Shown: positions 19,170-29,049 of the stretch, piece after piece
Position numbering within the stretch: position 1 is the first letter of the stretch
How the letters are laid out: each line of letters starts with the position of its first letter
Assembly: GCF_030294945.1 (NCBI RefSeq)
Contig: NZ_AP018448.1
Span: forward strand, 806,001-870,000
From: Streptomyces graminofaciens
Lineage (GTDB): Bacteria > Actinomycetota > Actinomycetes > Streptomycetales > Streptomycetaceae
Direction of reading: 5' to 3'
DNA: 64,000 nucleotides
Program-made: the position numbers and the translations under genes
Notes under the pieces: generated by a model
What the model was told of the DNA's origin: nothing
What the model saw: only the letters and a program-made list of their open reading frames with translations
Database searches by the model: none

Positions 19170-20498
19170 TCACTGCGGCGACCGGGGACTGGCCACGGAA
19201 CTTTCCGGATGCTCGTTGATCCAGGACAGGCCACCGATGTCGAGGCGGTGCCGGGTGCGGGTGACGGCTACGTAGGCCAGACAGGCTTCCTTGTCATCGA
19301 TCGGGCGTGCCGCCCTCGGAGCCGTGTTGCCCGGTGGGCCGTCGGCCATTGGCGGGGTGAAGTCGTCAGCGATTTTCACCAGCGGCCACTCACGGCCTTT
19401 GGCCTTGTGCGCAGTGGAGACGGTCACCTCAGCCCGGTCTTCGGTGACGAGATGTGTGACGGCGGCCAGGATGGCGTCGGTGCCATGGGGGTCGACCAGG
19501 TCGACCAGGGGTTGGAGGTCGCGTCCGGCGGGGTCGTAGGCGGCATAGTCCTGCAGGTCGCCCCAGGTGGTGAACAGCACCAGTTCGGGGTGGGTGGTGC
19601 GGCGTCCTTCTTTGAGGTCGCGGGCGGCCAGGGCCAGAGCGCGCAGGCTGTCTCCTCCCCCGGCCAGCGCGACCCGGTGTCCGCCGGACAGCGGCTCCAT
19701 GACCTGGGCCATGGCGCCGACGTTGGTACGGCACAGCACCGCGTCGGGCCGGGTGACGGGGCCGAGTTCGGTGGGCACGGCGTCGACGCCGGTGAGACGG
19801 ATGGGGGCGTCGGCCAGGTGCAGCCAGCGGTTGGCTTCCTCGGCGAGGCGGGGGCCGAAGCGGAAGGACCGGGACAGGGCAAGCTGGGTGCCGTCGAAGC
19901 CGGTCATGACGTCTTTGGCGCCGCGCCAGTGGTAGATGGCCTGGGCGGAGTCGCCGACCATGACCAGTTGGGCGCGGTCGTGTTGGGCGAGGAAGATCTG
20001 TTCGACGACAGGGTTGGTGTCCTGGGCTTCGTCCAGGAGCAGGAAGTCGGCGTCGATCTTCGGCTGGGTGAGGGCCCAGATCTTGAGGTAGTGGTCGTGG
20101 TCGAAGCGGACGCCGCCGTCGTCGGGGTGCTGCAGGTCCAGCCAGGCTTTACGGGCGTACGGAACGATGTGGGCGGCGAGTTGCGCGTGCAGGCTGGGCT
20201 CTTCCAGGCCGCGCAGGTGCGGGACGTGGTGGCGGGTGATCGTCGCGTCGGAGGTGTGGCAGACGCGGGCCACGGTGCGCAAGGTGACGCGCGGAACACC
20301 GCAGGCCCCCTTCGAGGCCAGGTGGATCACGGTGATCTGGTGAGCGAGCGCGTCATCCGCCCGGGCCCGGACCTGCCGGGCCTCCTCCGCCTCCAGCCAG
20401 GCGTAGTACGAGGAGCGGACCACGCCCAGGACACGGCACAGCAGGGTCACCGGGTAGACGGCCTTCTCCGCAGCGATGAACCGGTAGACCTCGCTCAC
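19170..20498 (-). pseudogene. IS3 transposase start fused to a UvrD-like helicase C-terminus
   Basis: One open frame of 442 residues has two origins. Residues 1-73 are the start of an IS3-family OrfB (MSEVYRFIAAEKAVYPVTLL, SSYYAWLEAEEARQ). From about residue 74 it becomes a superfamily-1 helicase: LLLDEAQDTNP (motif II), MVGDSAQAIYHWRG (motif III), VSTAHKAKGREW (motif V) and YVAVTRTRHRLDI (motif VI). The helicase N-terminus with the ATP-binding Walker A motif is missing, so unwinding activity is impossible. The junction near 20280 is in frame and looks like a deletion between an IS3 copy and the helicase gene. Confidence 0.75.
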
Positions 20499-20607
20499 TC
20501 GCTGTCCTTGGCGAAGAAGGCTGCCGCTTTTTCAGGATCTCGATCGTCTTCTGCTGCTCGGCACTCTGCTTGCGCAGCCGCCGCAGCTCCTCAAGGAACT
20601 TGATCAA
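20495..20607 (-). pseudogene. IS3 OrfA C-terminal remnant
   Basis: The leucine zipper end of an IS3 OrfA is visible (ELRRLRKQSAEQQKTIEILK), then the run AAAAAG, where IS3 elements shift by -1. Only the -1 frame gives the usual ending AAAFFAKDSE and stops at 20495, overlapping the OrfB start by GTGA. The upstream part with the helix-turn-helix is missing, cut where the IS630 relic begins. Confidence 0.6.
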
Positions 20608-20609
20608 GA

Positions 20610-21184
20610 CCTGACCACCGGCCGGGCTCCGCGCGGTGCCCAGGTGCGTCCCTTCGGCGGCCTCAGCCCCTGGCCTGCCTCGTCCTCGAAGCAGATGTGG
20701 GCGCCCAGGTCCGCCGCGGTCCTTTTACCTGCGGCCACACCTCTGCCTTCCACACCTCGATCACCTCGTCGTCGCGTTCGATCACCCTCCGCAAGGGCAC
20801 CTGCGCGGACCAGCCGTGCCGCCGCAACAGCTTCCACACACCCTGGACCGTGTACCCGACGTGGAACATCCGCCCGATCAGCAGCCTGACCCGCTTCAGC
20901 GTCCACCCCTGGAACTCGTCGTCCCAGCCGTGCGTGAGCGGACCCCGCTTCAACTCCCGCTCCAGCCGCTCCCATTGCCGGGAACTGAGCCGTTCCACCG
21001 AGGCCGGCCCCTTCGAGCGCAGGGCGTCCGCACCGCCCTGCTCCCACTCCCGCCGCCAACGTCGCACCGACCGCGACGTCACCCGAAGCTCCCTCGCGAC
21101 AACATCGGTCTTCTCACCACGAGCAAACCGCTCGGCCGCCTCAAGGCGCACCCGCGGACTCCACGAGTTCAACCTGAGTACCAC
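20610..21184 (-). pseudogene. Frameshifted, truncated IS630-type transposase
   Basis: The first frame (from 21184) has a helix-turn-helix start, RLEAAERFARGEKTDVVARE, and a winged part with GWDDEFQGWTLKRVRLLIGR. Near 20725 the coding frame moves; the other frame continues with ADLGAHICFEDEAGQGLRPP and RTWAPRGARPVV, the first DDE aspartate region being FEDEAG. The remaining catalytic part is missing, replaced by IS3 sequence. It is inactive. Its transposase is of a different subgroup from that at 1284. Confidence 0.7.
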
Positions 21185-21195
21185 ATCCCGATCCC

Positions 21196-21694
21196 ATGAC
21201 CTCCGTCGAAGACCTCTTCACCGGCAACGGCACATCCGCGGACCCCTTCGACTGGGATCCCCTGCGAGAGCCCGACGCGCTGCAGGATGTCTGCCTCCTC
21301 GACTGCCGGGTGTGCCCCCTCACCGGCAGGGCCGGACTGCTGCCCGTCATGCGTACGGCCCTGCAGTACCGCACGGGGAACGCCGCCCTGCCGCGGGCTG
21401 GGGTCGCTCCAGTGGAGCGACAAGCCGCTGGAGCGTGAGCTGCTGCCCTTCGCGATCATGTCGAGCACGCCCTCGGCGGCCGGAAAGGGGTGGTGGATGG
21501 ACCTCGGCCTCTTCCCGGACGGACGGCTGAGCCTCACCGGCGCCGCGGCGGACTTCCACCTCCTCGACGCCGAGGGAATCCCCGACGCTCCGCCGGACTA
21601 CTCGGAGCGCCGGCTGAGCGAGGTCCGCGGGGACCTTCCGTGGTGGGACTCCGAGTGCACCGTGCTGAAGGCGGCCACCACGGGCGGGAAATGA
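21196..21694 (+). pseudogene. Hypothetical protein gene with a frameshift
   Basis: A first frame from the ATG at 21196 (MTSVEDLFTGNGTSADPFDW ... RTALQYRTGNAAL) loses coding character near 21395. A second frame continues to 21694 with WSDKPLERELLPFAIMSSTP and GKGWWMDLGLFPDGRLSLTG. Joined they would give about 165 residues. I do not know the function. Either a one-base change inactivated the gene, or it is a sequencing error; both halves keep gene-like codon use, so the event is recent. Confidence 0.55.
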
Positions 21695-21719
21695 CATAGC
21701 AGTGCGGACGAACGACACA

Positions 21720-21746
21720 GCCCGCCGAGGGTTTTCCTCGGCGGGC
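21720..21746. terminator. Strong bidirectional terminator hairpin
   Basis: GCCCGCCGAGG (21720-21730), loop GTTTT, then its exact complement (21736-21746). An 11-bp perfect GC-rich stem sits between two convergent genes, ending at 21694 and 21763. Confidence 0.8.
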
Positions 21747-21762
21747 CGCAGTCGTTTCGCGG

Positions 21763-24636
21763 TCAGGTCTCGTTGCCGAGGGTGCCGTTCAGCCAGGCGG
21801 CGGCCAGTTCTGACCGGGAGCGGGCACTGGTGTGCTGGAACAGCCGTGTCAGCCGCTGTTCCACGGTCTTGGTGCTGCAGGCGAGTTCCGCCGCGATCTG
21901 CCGGTTGGTCGCGCCGTTGCTGACCATGCGCACCAGGATGATGTCGGGTTCGGTGAGCTTCTGCCGGGCTTGGCGGAGCCTCGGCAGGGGAATCCCGCGC
22001 AGCTGTGCGGCATGGGTGACGGCGGTGCGGAAGGGACGTCCGAGGCCGAGGAGTTGGGCGTTGCACATGACCTCGGTCAGCCAGGCGCGGGGGTCGTCGG
22101 CGATGCGTGTCAGGCACATGCCGGAGACGACGCTCAGGTGGACGTCTTCGCGGCGCTGGATCGAGCGGTGGGCGGTCAGTGCGCTGTCTGTGTCGTGGTG
22201 GGCGATACCCCGGGCGATGAGGAGGGTCTCGTACGTCATGGGTGTAGCGGCCTCGTCATGCAGGGTTTCCAGTTCCTCCAGTGCCCGCTGGGTCAGGGGC
22301 GACCGGTGCTGCCGGGCGGAGAGTGACAGGATGCGCAGCAAAAGCCGTTCGGTGCCGGCGAGTTGGCCGTTCTTGCGGGCCTGCCGGGCGTCGCGCCAGG
22401 CCCTCTCCGATGCCTCCTCCTTCCGGCCCGACCAGTACCGGAAGGCCAGGCGGGCGCGTGCCGCCAGAGGATGGTCGAGGGCGTCGGGGACCAGATCGAG
22501 CCATGCCTGGGCGCGTGTGAGGTCCCCGCGAGCGCAGTGGATCTCCGCGGCCAGCACACGTGGCAGGTGCGGGTCGCCCGCCGTGCTGTGGGTCCGGCAG
22601 CGTACTTCGACGCGTCGGGCGGTCGTGAGCGCGGCGTCCCAGTTCCCCGCCAGGTAGTCGCGCACCATGCCCTGGTACTGGACGGCGACGCAGTCGGGGG
22701 CCGCGGTGTACCGGTCGCCGAGGACGGCGGCGAGCGCGCCGGTGAGGTCCGCGTACGCGGCGGCGTGGCGCAGCCGGTCCAGTGCCTGGTCGTCGATGGC
22801 GTCGGGGGGCAGGTTCCGCCGCGCGCGGCCCAGTTCGGCGTGGCTGCCCACCGAGGCGGCCACCAGTCGCAGTTCGGCGGGTGAGGGCAATGGCGTACGG
22901 CGGTGACCGGGGTCGGAGTGAGGGGTGGGGCCCGCGGCTGTCGAGGGCCGAGGCGTCAGTGGGCCGATGCCGTACAGGCCGCCCAGTGCCGCCAGCTCAG
23001 CCGCGGACGGGAGTCGGGCGTCCGTCCGCCCGCGGCAGAGGGCGCGGTGGTCGTCGGCGTGGAGAACTCGGTGTTCGTGCAGCGCCGCCCACGTCCATGC
23101 GACGCCGATGCCGTGCAGGCCGGTTGGTTCCTTCCCCTCCTCGGTGTGTTCGGCGCGCGGTGTGTCCGCGTGGGCGAGCAGTGGCTCGGCGAGGGCCAGG
23201 AGTCCGTCGTGGTCGCCGTGCCGCAGGCTCAGCTCGCTCGCCTCCTGGAGCACGCCGGGGGTGCGCTCGTCCCGCGGTGCGAGCCGGCGAAGTGCCGCCG
23301 CGTAGGCGCGGGCCGACCGGGGCCAGTCGGCCCTGGCTTCCTCACGGGCTGCGGCGAGCAGCAGCGGTATCGCGAGATCGTCGTCCACGAGCGGGCCGGA
23401 GGCCGCGACGCGATCGGCCAGCCGCGGATAGCCGCGGCCGGTGGCCTCGGGGCCGAGCCTGCCCGCCAACCGCGTGACGTACCGGGCGGAGTTGCCCTGC
23501 ACATCGCGTTGGAAGGGCAGGGTCCGCAAGGCCGCGGCGAGCGCCGGAACGGCGAACGACAGCCAGCCCCGCGGATCGGCGGTCAGAACGCGGTCCGTGA
23601 TGAGGCGATCCAGTGCGTGCTCAAGGACTCGGGCGCCTGCCGACGGCGTCATCCTGAACGCGTCGTCGATGTGCACGTCGGCGTGGTTCAGCACGTGGGC
23701 GGTGACGATCGCCGCGTTGAGGATCGGGGGGTACGGGAGCGAGTGGGGCCGCCCCAGCCCGAGGAGGAAGGCGTCCGTGGTGGTCAGCCGCAGCAGCTTC
23801 TCCGCACGGGTGAGACACATCCGGCCGTCGAGTTCCAGCAGGTCTTCTGCGTTGAGGGTGTCGAGGACCGACAGTACGGCGCGCGGGTTGCCCGCCAGTG
23901 TGCCCAGGGCCCGCGCCACGGCGTCCGCCAGCGTGGGTTCGGCCGCGTGGCCGAACCGCCGGGTGATGTGGAGGTCGACGAGCGCGGCGGCGTCCGTCGG
24001 CCGTAATTGTGGCAGTTCGAGGACCCGGTCGGCTGCGGCCGTCAGCCGGGCCTGACCGTGGTCCGCCGGGGGGCGGGGTCTTCCGGCCAGCACCACTGGG
24101 ACGCCGTGCGGGCGGAAGATCCGCAAGAGGAGTTCCAAGATGCTGGCGATGTGCTCCGGCATGCGCTCGACGCCGTCGACGAGGAGCGCGAACGGTAATC
24201 GGCGGGCCGCCGTGGCCAGTGCGTCGGAGAACGCGGCCAGTCCGTTCACGCCGCCCTTGCGCGCCGCGGCTGCTAGCCGTGTCCGGTGGGCGGTGGGCAG
24301 CGGCAACAGACAGTCGTCGGGGTCGGCGAGGAACAGGCCGCATCCGGCGGTGACGACGATCGCGTCGGCAAGAGCCGTGGCGTCCTCGTCCGGCGGTTCG
24401 TCCGATGCCGTCTCCGCCGCTTCTTCCGGGTCCTCGTCGTGCCAGCCGAGCCGGAGCACTGCCGCTCCGTCCCCGGCCGCGGCACGTCGCGCCTCCTCCA
24501 GCACGGCTGTCTTGCCCATGCCCGCCCCGGCGACGAGCAGCAGGACGCGCGCCGCCTCTCCGGTGGTGCGCAGGGTGTCCGCCAACTCGCGGACGATGCT
24601 TTCTCTGCCGATGACCGTTCCACGTCGGTCCCGCAC
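21763..24636 (-). CDS. Large LuxR-family ATPase regulator (LAL type), 957 residues
   Basis: The GTG at 24636 follows GAGGTGG. The N-terminus carries an AAA/STAND ATPase with an intact Walker A (VAGAGMGKTAVLEEARR, about residues 36-52) and a Walker B-like LPFALLVDGVERMP. The middle is helical, of TPR/MalT type. The last 60 residues are a LuxR helix-turn-helix: ATNRQIAAELACSTKTVEQR. LAL regulators activate target promoters after binding a small ligand and ATP, often for secondary metabolism or sugar use. It is divergent from a second LAL gene at 24879, and no biosynthetic cluster is adjacent, so the target is unknown. Confidence 0.85.
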   Translation of the reverse strand: MRDRRGTVIGRESIVRELADTLRTTGEAARVLLLVAGAGMGKTAVLEEARRAAAGDGAAVLRLGWHDEDPEEAAETASDEPPDEDATALADAIVVTAGCGLFLADPDDCLLPLPTAHRTRLAAAARKGGVNGLAAFSDALATAARRLPFALLVDGVERMPEHIASILELLLRIFRPHGVPVVLAGRPRPPADHGQARLTAAADRVLELPQLRPTDAAALVDLHITRRFGHAAEPTLADAVARALGTLAGNPRAVLSVLDTLNAEDLLELDGRMCLTRAEKLLRLTTTDAFLLGLGRPHSLPYPPILNAAIVTAHVLNHADVHIDDAFRMTPSAGARVLEHALDRLITDRVLTADPRGWLSFAVPALAAALRTLPFQRDVQGNSARYVTRLAGRLGPEATGRGYPRLADRVAASGPLVDDDLAIPLLLAAAREEARADWPRSARAYAAALRRLAPRDERTPGVLQEASELSLRHGDHDGLLALAEPLLAHADTPRAEHTEEGKEPTGLHGIGVAWTWAALHEHRVLHADDHRALCRGRTDARLPSAAELAALGGLYGIGPLTPRPSTAAGPTPHSDPGHRRTPLPSPAELRLVAASVGSHAELGRARRNLPPDAIDDQALDRLRHAAAYADLTGALAAVLGDRYTAAPDCVAVQYQGMVRDYLAGNWDAALTTARRVEVRCRTHSTAGDPHLPRVLAAEIHCARGDLTRAQAWLDLVPDALDHPLAARARLAFRYWSGRKEEASERAWRDARQARKNGQLAGTERLLLRILSLSARQHRSPLTQRALEELETLHDEAATPMTYETLLIARGIAHHDTDSALTAHRSIQRREDVHLSVVSGMCLTRIADDPRAWLTEVMCNAQLLGLGRPFRTAVTHAAQLRGIPLPRLRQARQKLTEPDIILVRMVSNGATNRQIAAELACSTKTVEQRLTRLFQHTSARSRSELAAAWLNGTLGNET

Positions 24637-24878
24637 GGTGCCACCTCGTTCGTCGCTCCTCCCCCGGGAGGAGAGATGACACCCGTCCTCTTACCGTTGT
24701 CTTATCGGAGCGGAAATCAACGTCACGTTCAGCAGCGGGAGTTCGTGCGGAGAGGGCCTGGCAGGTCACACGTGACGACGCCGCTCATACTGGCAGCGCA
24801 CCGACGAAGGACCGGGCGCGGGTACAAGGCCGGTGACAACGTGTCTTCACCCGCCCGGGCGGATCTCCGAGACGAAGG
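24637..24878. promoter_or_regulatory. Divergent promoter region between two LAL regulators
   Basis: The 242-bp gap between two genes read in opposite directions must hold both promoters. I cannot point to clear -10/-35 boxes. The segment near 24690-24720 (TTGTCTTATCGG and AT-richer bases) is the least GC-rich part and the likeliest site. Confidence 0.4.
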
Positions 24879-27779
24879 ATGTACGGGACAGTGGCTGTGT
24901 GGTGGTCGGGCACCGACGAACTGGTCCGCTGGGGCACACCGGCGCGTATGGACCGAACCGACCGCCGGCTGCTCGACCGCGAACACGAGTCGGAGCAGAT
25001 CGACGCCCTGCTGGGCGCCCCCCAAGGCCCGCGGCTGGTCCTCGTGCGAGGCGAACCCGGCGTGGGCCGAAGCGCGTTCCTGCACGCGACTGGTGAGCGC
25101 CTGGGAGCCCGGGGAGCGGCCGTCCGCACAGTGCTCTGTGTCTCCGGCGACGGCGAGCGGCCGCTGCTGCTGGTGCTGCGACTGATCATGGCGCTGGAGG
25201 AGCGCCCCTCCGGCACGGAACAGCGCCCGTCGGCCCAAGGGCCGGTCGCCCGGGCCTTGTTGGCCGTCGACCAGCGTGATCAGGCCGCGATGGAGGCGCT
25301 GTTGCGCACCGCTCTCACCCGTGGCGCCCCGGTGGCGGTCCTGGTCGACGACGTTCAGCATGCCGATCCCGACTCTCTGGACGTGCTCAGCCGGATGGAA
25401 TGGCCCAGGGGCGCTGCCGGTGTCCGGTTGGTGATGTCGGCGGCACGGCACGCCGTACCGGGCGGTGCCGGAGCCGTGGACCGGCTGGACGGCGTCGAGG
25501 GGGCGCGCACGATCGTCCTGAGCCCGTTGGGAGCGCACGACATCACCGCGCTGGCGGCGCGGTGGTTGCGGGCCGAGCCCGATGCCGCCCTGGCCGGGCG
25601 GACGGCCGAGCTGACACGCGGGGTTCCGGGGGCGGTCGATGCCCTGCTCACCGGCTGGACCCGCCGGGGCGACATCCGGATCGCCGACGGTCACGCCTTT
25701 CTCGGTGTGAGAGCCCAGGTGCCGGTGCTGCCCGATGACGACCGGTTTGTCGCGGCTCTGGACCGACTGGGCGGGCCGTCGCGCGCGGTGGCCGCCGCGC
25801 TGAGCGTTCTGGGATCGCTCGGCCCGGTGGCCCTTGAGCTGACCGCGGTCCGGACCGGTCTGTCCCCCGCCGCGGTCGGCGACGCCGTCCGCAGCCTGGT
25901 CGAGGCAGGCATCGTCGACGAATTGCCAGGACCGGACGGAACGGCCGCAGGGGGCTGGGCCTTCCGTCTTCCGCTGACCGCGCACACCGTCCGAGAACGG
26001 CTGAGCCCGGTGGAACGCGGCCGGCTGTCCGCCGCGGCGGTTGAGGTCCTCTGGAAGCCCACGGACTCGCCAGGCACCGGACCCGCGACTCTCCCGGCGC
26101 CGGGCCTTCTCGACGAGACGAACGGGCCGGCCTACCGGGCCGACCGGATCGCGGAGGCGGGCAGCCTGGTCGACCGGGAACGCGCGGTGGCCGAACTGAC
26201 GGCCGCCGCCCGGCGGATGAGGCCGGGGACAGACGACGGGCGGGTCCTGCGGTGGCTGCGGTCCGCCCGTGACCTGACCGAGCACGCCGACGCCCGCGAT
26301 CGCGTCCTCCAGCAGTACGCTGCCGCCGCCTACCTGGCGTGCGACTACCCCACCGGACGCGCTGTCGGGGAGCTGCTGCTCCGCGACCCCGGGCCGACGC
26401 TGGACGAACTCGACCTCCAGGAGGCGGCCTGCCTGGTCGTGGCGGTCACGGCCAACCAGCGCGACTGGCCCACCATGTCCCGGCTCGCGACCGCCCACTG
26501 GTGGGACGGACTGCCGGTCCCCGTCCTGGCCAAGGTGACCGGCCGGGCCCTGGCCCTGTGCCACCTCTCACGATGGCAGGAGACGGCGGAACTCCTCGAA
26601 CGCACCGAGGAGGTGTGGAACACGAGCCCCCGTGCCCGTGTGACACCCGCCATCTTCCACGCCATGGCCGAACTGGCCATGGGCCGCCCGGAACGGTGCC
26701 GGCGGGCACTGGCCATGACCGATGCCCCCGAACTGCCGCCGGGCAAGGTGTACTCACTGACCGGCGGCCTGTTCGACGACCTGCTCACCTCCTACGACCT
26801 CGACTCGGCCCGCACCCTGCTGGAGACCACCGGCCTGCCCGTGGACGTGCTGCCCCCGCTCAGCAGGTTCCTGTACGACCACGTGACCGGCCGGTGGGAC
26901 CGGGCCCTGGAATCGGCCCGCCGGCTGCTGGCCAACAGCGAGGTCTATTCCACCCCGGTGTCGGACAGCTCCCTGCTCCCGGCACGTACGGCGGCCGTGC
27001 TCCTCGCCCAGGGCCGGGTCACCAGCGCCCTCCAGACTGTCGAGGACATGCGCGCCCCCGACGGCAGTCCGCCGCAGTGCGCACTGCACGCGTCCGAAGC
27101 GGAGGCGCGCATGCTGCTCGGCGATCTGGACGCGGCCGAGAGGACACTGCGCCACGGTCTGGGCACGGCGCGGGCGCACGGCCAGGTCTACGGCACGGAC
27201 GAACTGTGGGCCCTGCTGGCGGAGACCACGACCAGGCTGGGACGCGCTGCCGAGGCGAGCGCCTGCCGGGAGCACCTTCAGCGGATCGCCGACCGGACCG
27301 GCAACGACCGGTCCGCTCTGCTGCACCTGCTGGTCTCGGCCCGGGTCCCGCGACCGGACGCACCCGACACCGCCCGTCGCGACCTGCGCGAGGCCGTGGA
27401 CCTCGCCCGGGTCCGCGGCCTGCCCTTCGAAACGGCGACTACCCTGCTCACGGCCGCCACCGCGGGCGCGGTCCCGGCCGGGCTGCTGCACGAGGCGTAC
27501 GAACTGTTCGGCACGATCGGTGCCGCTCTGTGGCGCCACCACACCCGGACCGCCCTGCGTGCGGCCCGACTCCCCGTCCCCGACCGTAAACGGACCACCG
27601 TCGAGAACGACCACCTCCTGGCCACCCTCATCGCCGAGGGACTCACCAACCACGAGATCGCCTGCGTCCTCCGGCTCAACGAGGACGCCGTCGCCCAGCG
27701 CCTGTCCCGCCTGTTCAGCCGCACCGGCCTGCGCTCCCGCACCGAGGTCGTCACCGCCGTACTGACCGGCTCCTTCTGA
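24879..27779 (+). CDS. Second LAL-type regulator, Walker A lysine replaced, 966 residues
   Basis: The same architecture as the divergent neighbour: N-terminal ATPase, helical middle, C-terminal LuxR-like helix-turn-helix (GLTNHEIACVLRLNEDAVAQ). The P-loop reads GEPGVGRSAF, with arginine in place of the invariant lysine, while the Walker B acids are kept (VLVDDVQHADPD). ATP hydrolysis is therefore doubtful, and it may act as a partner or modulator of the 957-residue protein. The start is uncertain: the ATG at 24879 touches its GAAGG; a GTG at 24891 or the ATG at 24948 (MDRTDRRLLDREHE) are equally possible. Confidence 0.8.
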   Translation: MYGTVAVWWSGTDELVRWGTPARMDRTDRRLLDREHESEQIDALLGAPQGPRLVLVRGEPGVGRSAFLHATGERLGARGAAVRTVLCVSGDGERPLLLVLRLIMALEERPSGTEQRPSAQGPVARALLAVDQRDQAAMEALLRTALTRGAPVAVLVDDVQHADPDSLDVLSRMEWPRGAAGVRLVMSAARHAVPGGAGAVDRLDGVEGARTIVLSPLGAHDITALAARWLRAEPDAALAGRTAELTRGVPGAVDALLTGWTRRGDIRIADGHAFLGVRAQVPVLPDDDRFVAALDRLGGPSRAVAAALSVLGSLGPVALELTAVRTGLSPAAVGDAVRSLVEAGIVDELPGPDGTAAGGWAFRLPLTAHTVRERLSPVERGRLSAAAVEVLWKPTDSPGTGPATLPAPGLLDETNGPAYRADRIAEAGSLVDRERAVAELTAAARRMRPGTDDGRVLRWLRSARDLTEHADARDRVLQQYAAAAYLACDYPTGRAVGELLLRDPGPTLDELDLQEAACLVVAVTANQRDWPTMSRLATAHWWDGLPVPVLAKVTGRALALCHLSRWQETAELLERTEEVWNTSPRARVTPAIFHAMAELAMGRPERCRRALAMTDAPELPPGKVYSLTGGLFDDLLTSYDLDSARTLLETTGLPVDVLPPLSRFLYDHVTGRWDRALESARRLLANSEVYSTPVSDSSLLPARTAAVLLAQGRVTSALQTVEDMRAPDGSPPQCALHASEAEARMLLGDLDAAERTLRHGLGTARAHGQVYGTDELWALLAETTTRLGRAAEASACREHLQRIADRTGNDRSALLHLLVSARVPRPDAPDTARRDLREAVDLARVRGLPFETATTLLTAATAGAVPAGLLHEAYELFGTIGAALWRHHTRTALRAARLPVPDRKRTTVENDHLLATLIAEGLTNHEIACVLRLNEDAVAQRLSRLFSRTGLRSRTEVVTAVLTGSF

Positions 27780-28046
27780 CAGCATCCGTCGGTGTCAGGC
27801 GCGTCGGGGCAGTGCGTCCGCCGGTTCGCGTCAGTTTTCCCTGTGCTTAGCCTGTGCGGCGCCCACGAAGCGGAATCGGCTGTTTCCCCATGCCACGATC
27901 GTGCGTGTCGGCAGCCGGTGAGACGCCGGCGGAGCAGCAGTAAGGCTCCGCACGGCACTCCCCGGTCCGCCGCAACGCCGATGACCGTGCGGGTTGACGC
28001 CTCGTGGGCCGCCACCCCGCATCCGCTCCGAAAGGCATGTCCAGCA

Positions 28047-28952
28047 ATGGCATCAGCCCCTGCCGCACCCATCACCAAGCGGACACGCCCTGTCATGGGC
28101 ATGACTTGTGCGGTGGTGGCCGCCGTCGGCCTGCTGACCACCGGCTGCTCCGCGGAACTCACCGGCGGCGACACGGACATGGCTCTGCCGGACATCGCGG
28201 CCGAGCCGGCGGCTCCCGTCACCGGCTACGACGGACTGACGGGGCTGCCACTGTCCGCCTACGGCACCTCCCAGCAGGAGGACATCCTGCTGTTCCGGAC
28301 GAACGAGGCGCTGGTCGCCCGCTGCATGAACAGCCTCGGATACAAAAACTATTCGGGCCGGAAGAAGGCCCAGGACGACACGAAGACGAAAGCGGAACGG
28401 GAAGCCATCCGCCCGGCCGACGCCTGGGGCTATATCGGCGCCGGCACCGCGAAGCGTCTCGGTTTCCACGTCGCGATCACTCCTCCGGTCTCCAAAGGCC
28501 CGAAAGGCCGGGAACTGAAGGACTACAACGTCTGCTGGGACAAGGCGGACAAGCAGGTGCCGTCTCCCACCGGCGGCAAGGGCTGGAAACTGACCCAGGA
28601 CTTGTTCGGCCGGTCATTCCAGAAGGCGGCCTCGGACAGCCGGGTCGTCGCCGCGCGCAAGAGCTGGTCGTCCTGTATGGGCGAAGCGGGACACCCGGCC
28701 GACGACCCCCAGAAGCTGTCCGAGGGCTTCATGAGCGCCAAGAAGACGACCCCGAAGGAAATTGCCGCCGCCACCGCCGACGAGAAGTGCACCCGGTCGT
28801 CGAACCTGGCCGGCGTCTACTTCGCGGTCCTCACCGGATATCAGAAGCAGCTCATCTCCGCGAACACCGAAGTCCTGACCGGCTACAAGAAGCAGGTCCA
28901 GGAACAGGTCGACCGGGCGGAGCAACTACTGGCCGCCTCCGACACGGCCTGA
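28047..28952 (+). CDS. Secreted lipoprotein of unknown function
   Basis: The ATG at 28047 (GAAAGG 11 bases upstream) gives a 301-residue protein; the frame is open further left but without coding character. The N-terminus is a lipoprotein signal: KRTRPVMG, a hydrophobic stretch, and the lipobox LLTTGC, so the mature protein is anchored by cysteine to the outer face of the membrane. The mature part has conserved-looking cysteines (ARCMNSLGY, YNVCWDKA, SWSSCMGEAGHP, DEKCTRSS) and a helical C-terminus. Streptomyces has many such lipoproteins, often next to LAL or sensor genes; their role is not known. Confidence 0.75.
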   Translation: MASAPAAPITKRTRPVMGMTCAVVAAVGLLTTGCSAELTGGDTDMALPDIAAEPAAPVTGYDGLTGLPLSAYGTSQQEDILLFRTNEALVARCMNSLGYKNYSGRKKAQDDTKTKAEREAIRPADAWGYIGAGTAKRLGFHVAITPPVSKGPKGRELKDYNVCWDKADKQVPSPTGGKGWKLTQDLFGRSFQKAASDSRVVAARKSWSSCMGEAGHPADDPQKLSEGFMSAKKTTPKEIAAATADEKCTRSSNLAGVYFAVLTGYQKQLISANTEVLTGYKKQVQEQVDRAEQLLAASDTA

Positions 28953-28971
28953 ACACCCTCACCCCTCGACT

Positions 28972-29007
28972 CCGGACGGCGCGTTGTCCCCTCGCGTTGC
29001 CGTCCGG
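28972..29007 (+). repeat. Conserved hairpin upstream of first secreted protein gene
   Basis: CCGGACGGC (28972-28980) pairs with GCCGTCCGG (28999-29007). The same stem, followed by the same CAGCACGACAAGAAA, precedes the paralogue at 29764. It may terminate the lipoprotein transcript or act as a 5' UTR structure. Confidence 0.6.
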
Positions 29008-29049
29008 TCCCTCAGCACGACAAGAAACAGCGAGAACAGGAGAACGTAC

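Noticed and set aside
18785..19234. Minus-strand 149-residue protein after the small membrane gene
   Set aside because: Serine/arginine-rich without motifs or a start signal; the plus strand shows at least as much coding character.
19209..20603. A 464-codon plus-strand frame opposite the helicase relic
   Set aside because: Composition is that of an antisense frame, while the minus strand carries helicase motifs in order.
22903..24006. A long plus-strand frame opposite the 957-residue regulator
   Set aside because: It is the antisense image of a gene with clear domains and shows no start signal.
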